Positions 37,301 through 49,300 of a DNA stretch of 64,000 bases are shown one piece after another. Position numbers and translations under genes: made by a program. The notes beneath the pieces are model-generated. The model worked only from the letters and a program-made list of their open reading frames with translations. It was not told the origin of the DNA and did not search any database. The stretch spans positions 3,179,117 to 3,243,116 of the forward strand of contig OX465121.1 of assembly GCA_949987565.1 (NCBI GenBank). Reading direction: 5' to 3'. This stretch comes from Luidia sarsii (Eukaryota; Echinodermata; Asteroidea; Paxillosida; Luidiidae). Each line of letters begins with the position of its first letter. Position 1 is the first letter of the stretch.

Positions 37301-40300
37301 TCATCAGGATTTGGTTAATTGTTTTAATTTTTGTTGATATTTTGTCTGTCTGCTACAAGGTGTTCTAAGGCTGGGTGTACTCAAGATGGAGGCACGCACT
37401 ACCTTGACCTATCCCAACCACATGCAGCTGGATGTCAACGATATACTCCTCCGCTATCTCTCCCGAGTCTCCGCCCAGTCTGTCAACATCCGGGCCACCA
37501 ATGTGCACATTGAGGGCGAGGCTGTGATTGACACCATAGGGCGTGGCCCAGGGATGGAGTCCGGGGAAGGGGGTGGAGCCAGACTGGATGGGAGTGATAT
37601 TGGCTTGGGGGGAGGCCATGGTGGTTACGGAGGTGGAGCGGATCAGCTCAACTACACATCAGGTAAAGTGAGGGGTGACTTGCATTGGGGGGCCACAAAA
37701 TATTGAGTGCGAATCCAAGTCCAAATCTCATCACTTGATTCTGAGCCCAAGTCCTGAGTCATCCCAGCGAGTCTTGAGTTCAAGTCCAAGTAACCTTTTA
37801 TTTCAGTACAGTATGGGAAACTTATTTCCCAATTTTTGATTTTTTTTTGTGATTCACATTCACTAGTAAAAAAAATACAACAGTAAACCTTTGCATGAAA
37901 CCTTTTTTACAATTTCGTTTCCCATCCAGACACAAGTTGAGTCTGAGTCCGAGTCATTTTTTTTATATTGTGAATCGAATCAGAGTCACAAGTTCTAAAA
38001 GTCTTTGTGATATACATGTAGAAATCAATTTGTCAGTCATCTAAAGAAGTGACCTATTTCAATTATTGTTATTTTCAAACAAACAAATTATGTAAAAAAT
38101 ATTGCTCCTTTTTATTTGAAGGTACTTCGTGCTCAATATAAAAGCCATTTATCTATCAGATTAAGTAAAAAATGGGACCCTAAATGTCAGATGCTAAAGG
38201 AAATGGGTATTAGAGATAAATTTAGAAGTCTCTTTCATCAAATGTTTAGACAGGTAATATCATGGTGCAAATGAAAACCATCTGGGGTGGTTTAACCTCA
38301 TTGGAAGGAACTTGAGTTTGAGTTGTTTGATGAATTTTTCAAAACATATATGCCCTTCCACTTTTCTTCCATTACATGTACTTATGTGATGGCAAAAATC
38401 ATTGTGTAGAATGATGTACAGTAGTTGATTTAGAAGGTGGAGCTCAGCATTTAAGGTATCTTTCTTGACAGGTGCACCATATGGGTCCTACACAAACTCC
38501 TTCCACTCTGGTAGTGGTGGTGGTGGCCTGACTGGTGGTCAGGGTGGTAGTGTCATCACCATCCATGTAGGGCACTCCATCCACCTGGATGGATACTTGC
38601 AGAACAACGGAGGGGATGCCACCGGAGGTCATGGAGGAGGAGGCAGTGGAGGCAGTGTCTACATCAACACTGTCTTCTTCTCTGGTCACGGTGGGATCTT
38701 CGTCGATGGCGGACACGGAAAGGGTTCTGGGTACGGTGGTGCTGGAGGTAGGATCGCAGTCCACGTGTCCTGGTTGAGGGAATACGCCGGAGATCTGACC
38801 GCCTATGGTGGCCTTGGAGGAAGCTCCAGACCAAGCAGCGATCAGGGCAATGCCGCCGGTGGAACTGTCTACTACACGGACACTAATGCAGGCTTGCGTT
38901 TCAGGCAGGCAAGCTTTGATGAACACAACGACACTCTCTGGCAGGACGGCTTTGTCAAGCTCTACCTGGACAACCAGAACCGCAACGACAACCTTGCCAC
39001 CGTTATTGAGAACGACAACGGCACCCTCTATGAGTTTGACGAGATCGAGATCCACAACCACGTCGTGCTGTGGCTACATGGGGCCGACTCCCAGCTGATT
39101 GCGCACAAGTTTATTGGGGATCGCACTGGACAGATGCATCTACGATTCCGCCAAAAGATGCACTGCGAGGTCGTGGAGTCACAGACTGGGTTCACCATTG
39201 CGCCTGTCAGCTACAGAATTGACCACAGCGCAGAAATTGTCTTCCCATCCACTCTCTTCCTCTTGGGAACAAGGAGTCACTTTGACGGGTTGATAATAGG
39301 CGTCTACAATCTCTTTGTCACGGAGGGCTCGGTGGTGACCTTTACCTCAACCTCACGGACTGCTCTCCTATCCAATGGCACCTTTGACTACATCACCTCT
39401 CCTGGGAACATCAGCTTCAGCCAGATCACGGTCCAGAGAGGTTCCATTGTGGAGATGCGTGAGATCCAACAGGATTTGACAATAACAGCGAGTCTGCTGA
39501 CAATCAAATACAATGGACTCGTCAACATGAATCTGGGTGACATTGATACGGGAGATGCTGTCATCGAGAGTGAGGGCATTCTGAACCTTGACTACACAGG
39601 ATACCACAGTGAGACAGGTGAGTTGAATTACCAGAAGATATATTTCTCAATAAAAAGCTTTTTAGCCTGAAATTCCCATCCTAGCAGGACCTTTCTCAAA
39701 GCCAGAATTCTGCCTTTCAGAAAGGTCCTGCAGGGATTGAAACTTCTTGCCCTCTACAGTTTTTCAGTTTGGTAATTTAAGTCAGTATGCAGTTTACTGG
39801 GTATGGCCTTTGCAAATAGTCAACTGTATTGGCTGTGGTGGGGGCACCTGTCAAAAGCATTTGAATTTTAACTCATGGGATCAAACCATCATTTTTTTCT
39901 TCAGATACAAACACTTATTAGATAGGTGAGAATTCAAGGTAACAAGTAACAAGTTGAAGGTTTGTGATGACACCATGTACATGTAACACATCTCTTTTGA
40001 GACGGAGTGTGGCTCTGAAAAGAGCCGGTGACTTAATGTTTTGGTATTGTGTGCTCTGCTTGTCATCAGGAAACTGATTAGTTGAATACCCAGATCCCTA
40101 CAGATATAAATACATTTTTATGAAACTTTATATCAGCTTTCGTTGTCAAATTTTGTTTGTTTGTCTTTTTCAATTAGGTCCTGGAAAAGGCTGGACATCA
40201 GGCAGTGGCATTGGCTTTGGGGCCGGCCATGGGGGGTATGGTGGAGCTCCTGATCCTGAGACCGGTGGAGAACCTTATGGGTCCTTGTACGCACCCTGGG

Positions 40301-43300
40301 AACGGGGGAGTGGTGGAGGCAATGGCGGGGGTGTGGGTGGCAGAGGTGGCGGGGAGCTCCACTGGATGAATGGTGCTGGCATGACCATCGATGGCTTTAT
40401 CTTTCTAAGAGGACAGGAAGGCGTCGGTGGGAATGCTGGTGGAGGAAGTGGAGGCAGCGTTCTCATCGAGACCACCGACTTGTACGGACATGGTGAAATC
40501 AACGTCAATGGAGGCCGTGCAGCCGTGCCTGCCCATAACACACAGGGTCAGGGGTATGGAGGATCAGGAGGAAGGATTGCCATCCATGCAAAGTACCACT
40601 ACAAGTTTGCTGGCAATCTGAGATCGTTTGGAGGGCATGGCACCACCGAGAACTATGGAGCCGCAGGAACCGTGTACAAGGAGGAGACTAACCGCGGACT
40701 GCAGTATGCCGAGCTCAAATACGATCCTGATCTTAACGTGACGTCAATTGTGGGTGAGCACCGGTTCTTGTTTGTGGATAACAATGACCAGCATGTGCCC
40801 TGGATCTTCACGATGCTGATGGAAGGGGAGAAGGATTTCTACGAGGTGGATGAAGCGCATCTGACCCGACACGCCAACCTCCGCGTCCACCACCCGCTGA
40901 ACTCGTCCAATGTCACCGTCATCGTCCACAAGTTCCTCGGCGATAGCACCGGGCTCTTCAACCTGCGCGAGAACCAGATCATCTACGTGGAGGTTGTGGA
41001 GTCTCAGACCAATGAGACGATTGCGCCGTGCAGCTACATGATCGATGAAGGTGCTGAAATCATCTTCCCCGCCTCCGTCGATATCCTAGGAACGAGGACA
41101 ACCCTAGCAGGACTGATAACAGGCGTGCATCATCTGGTTATAGCGAGTGGTGGGGACGTGGTGTTCTACTCCACTGCCCAAACAGCTCTGGTCGAGAACC
41201 AGGAGTACATCTTGATCACCAAGCCAGGCAACTTCAGCTTCTCCACTCTGACCGTGGAGCGACACTCCGAAGCCGAGTTCCAGAAGGTCACCAACCCCAT
41301 GAGCATTGTGGTCGGCGAGTTCCGGGTGAAGTACCAGGGCGAGATCTTCATGAACGATGTGGAGATTGAATCGGCCGAGGCTTGGATCGAGAGCGAAGGG
41401 ATCTTCCACTTGGATGCCCGAGGCTTCTATGCTGAAGAAGGTCCTGGAAGCGGGTTCACCACTGATGATGGGGTCGGAATGGGAGCGGGCCACGGAGGGC
41501 AGGGTGGAGGACCTCCACCATACGGAGGCAGTCCCTATGACTCAGTCTATACCCCTCGCATCAAAGGCAGCGGAGGTGGAAATGGATTGGGCAGCGGAGG
41601 ACGTGGCGGAGGACTCCTGTGGTGGAAAATCGGACAGACCATTGAGCTGAACGGAGAGCTTGCTCTGAGAGGTGGTGACGGCAATGGAGTAGATGCTGGA
41701 GGAGGCAGCGGAGGTTCTGCCCTGATTGAGACCACTAACATGACGGGCCATGGTGTCATCGCAGTGACTGGTGGCCAGGGTTCTGGCAGAGGAGGTGGTG
41801 GGGCAGGCGGCAAAGTGGGCATCCACTGCCGATGGCGTTACCAATATGGAGGTAAGTTCCTGGACTACGGCGGTGGTGGAGGTGACGGATACGGCAACTC
41901 ACACGGTGGGGCAGCTGGAACCATCTACAAGGAGGAGAACCTCAGGGAGTTGGAATACAGACACAAGAAGTACGACAAGGTCCACAACACCACATTTTTG
42001 GACGTTGACCACAAGTACGTTCATGCCGATAACAATGGAAGACCAGTTCCTCCTGCAACCATGATATCAGAAGATGCTACAGTCGAATATGAGTTTGATG
42101 AGATGGAGCTCTCAGGAGCAGCAAGACTCATCCTCTACCATCCAGATAATGAGACACGAGTGAATATGACTGTTCATAAGTTTATCGGCGACAGGACAGG
42201 ACAGCTACATGTGCGTGTCAATCAGACTGTATTCATCGAAGTCCTGGAGTCAGTGTCTAATAAGACTGAGGCACCTTGCAGTTACATCGTGGATGCTGGA
42301 TCGGAGATTGTCTTTCCCGAGGAGGTGCACATTCATGGCAGCAACAGCACCCTGGCAGGCTTCATCGTGGGGATTCATCATTTGTACATTGAGGACGATG
42401 CCTGGATTGAATTCCACTCCACGGCGCAGACTGGCCGGATGGAAAACCGAGTCTACGTGGACATCACTCCGCCGGGGAACTTCTCCTTTGGGACAGTGAC
42501 CATCAAGCGGGGAGGTCTAGCTGGCTTCAGGCACATTGCTCACACCATGAGCCTGGAGTCCAGTGAGTTGCGGGTGGAGTACCAAGGACAGATCTACATG
42601 AACCACGCTGAGGTACACTCCACCTACGCCTGGGTAGAGAGTGAGGGGGTCTTCCACCTGGATGGCCATGGCTTTGGAGCTGGGAGGGGTCCTGGCTCTG
42701 GCAAGACAGTAGATGGTCTTGGATATGGCGGAGCGCACGGAGGGGAAGGAGGTGGAAATAACATCTCTCTTGTCAGTCAACCCTATGGCTCAGTTGTAAC
42801 GGGTCTGGAGTTAGGCAGTGGTGGAGGAAATGGAGGAGGACAAGGCGGTAGTGGTGGAGGTTTACTTCACTGGATTGTAAGCCACTACCTTGAGCTGAAT
42901 GGACTCCTCTCGGCCAAAGGATCTGCAGGAGTTGACGGGGACTCAGGCGGTGGGAGTGGAGGCAGTGTCTTCCTTGAGACGACCAACATGACCGGACACG
43001 GAGAGATCAATGTCCGTGGAGGGGATGGAGTCAGGCAGGGTGGAGGTGGCTCAGGTGGCAGAGCTGCCATCCACTGTCGCTACCGCTACACCTACGGCGG
43101 GAAGTATGTGGATCGTGGAGGTAGCGGAGGAACAGGCTACCTCCTGGATCACGGAGCAGCAGCTGGGACAGCCTACGTCGAAGAAAATCTCCGGCCCTTA
43201 GAATACCGCATCAGAAAGTACCTGAAATCGACCAACAACACTCTGCTGGATGTGGATCATAAGTATGTGCACATTGACAATGAGGGACTGTACACACCAA

Positions 43301-46300
43301 CAGCGACTGTCCTAATGGAGGGAGATTCCTCTGCCTATGAGTTCAATGAAATGGAACTGACAGGAGCTTCTAGGCTCCTCATTTTTCATCCACCTCAGCA
43401 TCAGCACATCAATGTCACAGTCCACCGGTTTATCGGTGACAAAACGGGACAGCTGCATCTCAGAGGCGATCAGGCCATTTACGTGGAGGTGGTGGAGTCC
43501 AGGACCAACAAGACTGAGGCACCGTGCAGCTTCTTGATCGATGAAGGCTCAGAGATCATCCTGCCTTCTGAAGTCCATCTGCATGGGACGCGGACAGAGC
43601 TGCATGGGTTGGTCACTGGGGTGCATGACCTGTTCATTGAGGATGGAGCAGATGTGATCTGTTCATCGACCTCTCAGACAGCCATCGTGGAAAACCGTGA
43701 ATATGTTCACATCTCCGAAAAGGGGAACTTCTCCGTGGCACAGCTGTTCATCAAGCAAGGAGGCGCCATCACCTTCCGAAGAGTCTTAGATGACATCATC
43801 CTGAGTGTAGACTTCCTGGAGATCAAGTACGAGGGCACACTCTTCATGAATCACGGACTGATTGAATCAGATCATGCTGACTTAGAAAGTGAAGGGGAGA
43901 TTCTGCTGGATGGTAGAGGTCATTCCAGTGACCAAGGACCTGGGGCAGGACACAGGACAACGAGTAACTTTGGCACTGGTGGAAGCCACGGAGGTCAAGG
44001 AGGCTACTTTGAGTCTGGAACAGAAGGAGAAACATATGGCTCTGTGTACACACCGCTAGATCTTGGCAGTGGTGGAGGGAGCAGTTACTATGGCCTTGGT
44101 GGGGCTGGTGGAGGCAAGCTGCACTGGATGATAGGCAAGCTGCTGCATCTCAATGGATTTATCTCAGCCAGTAGCCAAGACAGTCCAGAAGTGGACGCTG
44201 GTGGTGGCAGTGGTGGAAGCATCCTGATCGAGGCCACCAACATGACCGGTCATGGAGAGATTCATGCCAATGGTGGAAGTGGATTGAGCAGAGGATCAGG
44301 AGGAGCAGGGGGCAGAATTGGCATCCACATCCGACATCAGAACAACTACGGCGGGCTCTTCGTAGCCAAAGGCGGCCAATGTGGAAGCTCACATCCTAAT
44401 CCTTCAGCAGGAAGTGGGGCAGCCGGCACGGTCTACAAATATGAGTCACGTCGTGGACCACAGTACAGAGAGCTGAAGTACTCCAACGGAAACATCACCG
44501 AGTTCAAGCCAGAGCACTCCAAGCTGAAGATAGACAACTGGGACATTGAAGTGGATCACCCAGTCATGGTGATGGAGGAGGAGACAATATTCTACGAGTT
44601 TGATGAGGTGCAGATGGAGGGCCATTCCTACTTGCACTTCTACCATCCAGAAGGAGCTCACAATGTGACTGTGGTGGTCCATGAGCTGACAGGCAACAAG
44701 CAGGGGCTCATTAGAGTACAGAGCAGGCAGCGTCTTTTCATCCACATTGTAGAATCCACTCACACCTACCTGGATGCGCCCTGTGGCTTCCATATTGACT
44801 GGGGTGGGGAGGTGGTCCTGCCAACCACCTTCGTTGTTCTGTCAGAAGCTGTGATCATTGAGGGACGCATCACCGGAGTAGAAGAGCTCATCATCGAGCG
44901 CAGCGGCGAGATCCGTTTCGTCGGCAAAGCACACACTGCCGCCCTGCCTGAGAAATCGCAGTGGTTCGACAACACACCCTACTTGGACCACACACCAGGC
45001 CTGATTGCCATCGCTGATGTCTCCATCAACAACTTAGGGGTCATGAGGCTGACCATGGATCCCACCAGACCCACGATGGATATCGGGGAGTTGACTGTGA
45101 GGAACGGAGGGCTCCTGGACTTGCAGACTCAGAGAGTGCACATCGATTGCGGAGAAGCCACAGTGGAGAGGAGTGGGGAGATTTCTAGCGATGGTAGAGG
45201 CCACAATGCCCAAGAGGGTCCGGGTGCAGGGGCAGGAGGTGGCAATGACTGGGCTTCTGGAGGTGGACATGGATCTCAAGGTGAGTCAGAAAGCAAGCTG
45301 AGCAACTAAATCCCCATCACTTGTCATGTGAAGTGGATATCAGGCACACACCCTCTGGATACAACCCTCTTAGAAATCCCTGGGTATAGAAGATGACTGT
45401 AGTCTAGTGCTGGTCAATTTCCAGTGAGCTTAATATAGTGAAGGCAACACAGACTCAGATCTTTGTCCGTGCAGTGAAACCTCATGGTCATGTCATCATT
45501 GACTGTAATGTGATAGGTCTTCCCTGTCCACTCACTGAATTTGGTCATCTTGATCTGCTGACTTACATGTACCTCACCAATGGGCCACCATGTTGAATAT
45601 TGTTTTGTGATAACATACAAAATATTGATAATAGGTAATAATTTCTTAAATTTGTGAAATTGCGAACCTCAATTTTTGTTTCATTCTGCAATTGTTGATT
45701 AGTTTTATTTTGATCAAACAAATAGAAGAAAACCGACTAGGAATTTTGGAATAAATTGAAAAAAATTGCAAAGAAGACTTGTCTGGACAGGTGCTTGATC
45801 CCACGACATCTGATAAGCAAATCCAGCTGTCTCGGGTTCCAGTCCTGTCAAAGCCTTCTTTGCCATATTTGTTTCATTTTCATATAAGCAAATATTTCAT
45901 CAGTATTTGGCAAATCCTTTTTGAACATAATACATGTACATGTACGTAATTACATAAAAAACACCTCAAAGCAGAAATCAGCTTCCTGTACCTAATCAAC
46001 CTCAGACCATCATATCACAAGAACACTTTTACACTGCCCATTATAAGACAGGCTAAACAAATATTTCTGACTTTCGAATCGCTATTTTCAAAATGCATCC
46101 TTTCTGATGTGTGGATGGATTTGCCAGTTTGTGAAAACAATTCGAAAATCGTTGAATGAAAACGCTGATGATTTGGTTGAATGTGAATGAGAATGGTGGG
46201 ACTCTCTTGTTTGTCTTTTGTGTCGATGTTGTCGTTATTGTTGCAACTCCTGTTGTCCCATGCCTGTGTGTAGGGGGCAGGGGTGGAGGATCGCCCTATG

Positions 46301-49300
46301 GCTCTCTGTACACGGCTGACGACATCGGCAGTGGAGGGGGCGGAGCTAGTGGAGGTGCTGGAGGCGGGAGGCTTTACATCCGTGCCGGAAAGGTGAGTAG
46401 AGAAAAGTTGTGGAGAGTTCTACTCCATGCTGGATACAATGCTTCCGATTGCCTTAGGGAAGCTGATTTAGTGCGCTGCATTCTAAAGAAAAGATATCCC
46501 TCCTTCAATGGGTCACCACTTTGGTAAGGACTTGGAGAGCAAAATACCCAGATTACCCCCGGTAGGTAATATAATGTGAAAAACACAACGAGTCTTTCTT
46601 TGTGTATTTCAGGATATCACATGTGACGGACGTATCTCAGCCAACGGTAACCCAGGCATCAGCAATGCCCATACTGGAGGTGGCAGTGGAGGAAGTCTGG
46701 TACTTGATGCCGCTAACCTGTTAGGCCATGGCTCTGTTGAATGCGATGGAGGCAGAGCCTATTCTAGTAAGTATGATCTGAGCTCAAGCTCAAGTATGAT
46801 GAGCAAAACCTCATTGAATTACATTCTCCTCAACGCAAAACATCATGTTATATCTATGAAGTATGACCTACTTTTAAAACCAGAAATATTGGTAAGGCCT
46901 GCCCCTATTGGGTGTCAATTCAATCTCCTCAATTATTCTAGATCAGATACATGTACAATGTATGAGTGTACTGGACATAGAATCATTTGGCCACCATAGT
47001 GATGCTGTATGAGATGGGAGGAGCTGTGGATGAAGCATCTTAGAACTTTTCAAACACATGGCCTCAACATCCAGGATGGGAATGACTAGCACTGTGCAAG
47101 CTTGATTTATATACAGTACGTTCATTAATAATCCATGTTCTGAGTTGACTCCCTCCTCAGTGTTCTTTGTTTATAGGTTGAATAGGGTAAACCCCCATTG
47201 AATTTCACTATTACCAACACAAAACTATAATGAAACCTATGATTAAGCACAGCACCTGCTGCTAGGCAGACTCAAATCCACAACATAACCATGACCTGGA
47301 CTGGATTTCACAAAGCCTTACGATGCATCGTAACTCAGCTTATGATGGATAACCCATCGTAAGTTGGAATAGGTCGTATGGTTTCTGTGCTTCGCTCATC
47401 GTTTTGCAATTGATCGTAAGCTACGACGAGTTTGGTGAAATCGACCCCTGGTCTGTGGTCAAGTGTTCAGCTAGTTTTCACTAAGAAACTGGACCGAAGT
47501 CACAGGCTCGAATCCTGCCTGATTGCTCATTCATCCTGAGCACTGCCACAAGTGACCAGCAGGGACAATGTCAACCACTCCATGTCCAAGCAGGCTATAC
47601 CATTAAAAGCAGAGGGGTGCTCCCTGAATCCCCATAACATCTACATGTAAAGGGCCTAGAAGCAACGGAGAGTCCATTAACCTTTAAGGGGGTGTCCCAA
47701 ACCCGGCTCTTTACACAAGTCCTGTGCTTTACTTGTGTCAGTTGCCTCAAACTGCAATGTAATGGTACATGTACATTGTATGTGCATGGTGACGTGGATG
47801 AGATCACACCAACATTTCCAATCTGCTGCCAGATGGCATGCAGCTGAGCTACTCTACTCAGTCCTTAGGTCTCATTTATATTTTGAAACCAAGATGTTGC
47901 TGGTCTTGCTCGATGTCTTTTGACCTCCATTTTGTACTGAATTGATACAGTATGCGTTCCCTGCTTTCTTTATACCTATATATTTTTTTCAGGATAAATA
48001 GTTTTGCGGAGACACCATGTAAATTCTCTTTTGTGAGTAAGTGCGGTTCTGAAAAGAACCGGAGGAACTCGACGTTTCAAACAGTATACTCTGCTCGTCT
48101 TCAGGAGAATGCTGGATTCCAACTGGGAGTGGGGCTTATGTAGTGTGGAGAGGGATCCTGGTGAGGGGATTAGCTCAGTGAGCTAATCCCCTCACCAGTT
48201 GTAATCCAACTCCCAGTTGGAATCCAGCATTCTCCTGAAGACGAGCAGAGTATACTGTTCGAAACGTCGAGTTCCTCCGGTTCTTTTCAGAACCACACTT
48301 ACTCACAAAAGAGAATTTACATGGTGTCTCCGCAAACCTATTTATCCTGATATTCTCACCATTTGTATTTTTTTCAGCAGACAATTGGCCACAGCACTGT
48401 GCACACCATGCAATCATACATCATTGAATTACTATCATTGGCAGGTAATGGCGGTGGTAGCGGTGGACGCATTGCCGTCTATCTGACCAATGCCTTCCGG
48501 TTCAAGGGACTAGTGCATGCCCTGGGTGGTGCAGGTAGCTACTATGGTGGACCAGGCACCACCTACATACGGATGACCCTCGGGGACACATCCCAGCATT
48601 TCCTTGAGGTGGACAACTCCAACTATCCCTCTGGGAGTGGGTGTAACTCACCAGTGGTCATCGATGAGCCAGAGACAACCGTCTACATCTTCAACGGAGT
48701 GAAGCTTATCAGGAAAGCTTGCCTAACCATGCCACAGGTAAGTTGATTAAAAAATGCAATAAAAATTCAACCTCAATAACTTTTCAAATTATGTAATGTT
48801 TGTAGGGTTTGAAAGTATTATCGTTTGAAATTTCATTGTCAGTTTTCCAGTCAGAGCCTTGGGTTGAAGTTAAGGTTCCGCCTTATTCTTTTCTATATTC
48901 ATAAGGTTTTCCAGTAATTTCAAATTTTTTCTGCATCCACTTTGCTTTTGCCAGACTAATAAGTACTTTTTGTTTGCATTTGATTGGAGATGGGGGCGTG
49001 ATCCCTGGGGATGTACCAGTACGGCAGTTTAAATGAATAAAGTTTAAATGATTCTGCCTGGTACCCCACCCCAACAAAGATACTGTTGACCATTCGGGAA
49101 GGCCGCTACCTAAAGTTCCACTCGTATTTTATGCTAAGCAGCCATGACTGGAATACAGGTTGAGAGCAGTAAGCATCAAGTGTGATATGGCTGGCAATCA
49201 GGAATTAAACAAGGACAAATTTTCATGATAAGAAATTTCTTTTTTTTTACTAAAGCAGGTCTATGAAATGGAGCCCTGATAACGAAATCTCATTCTCCCT

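Noticed and set aside
36699..37318. Poly-Ala, poly-Leu and poly-Cys frames
   Set aside because: They come from the trinucleotide tract in intron 21, with neither a domain nor matching splice phase.
38444..39061. 205-codon minus-strand frame
   Set aside because: It is the antisense shadow of exon 23, whose plus-strand frame carries the conserved module motifs.
40178..45280. Bacterial PE-PGRS-like or contaminant glycine-rich gene
   Set aside because: It is flanked by canonical splice sites in phase with neighbouring exons and shares motifs with them, so it is a native eukaryotic exon.
48175..48417. 80-codon minus-strand frame
   Set aside because: It lies inside one arm of the large palindrome; the mirrored frame appears on the plus strand at 47952-48143.
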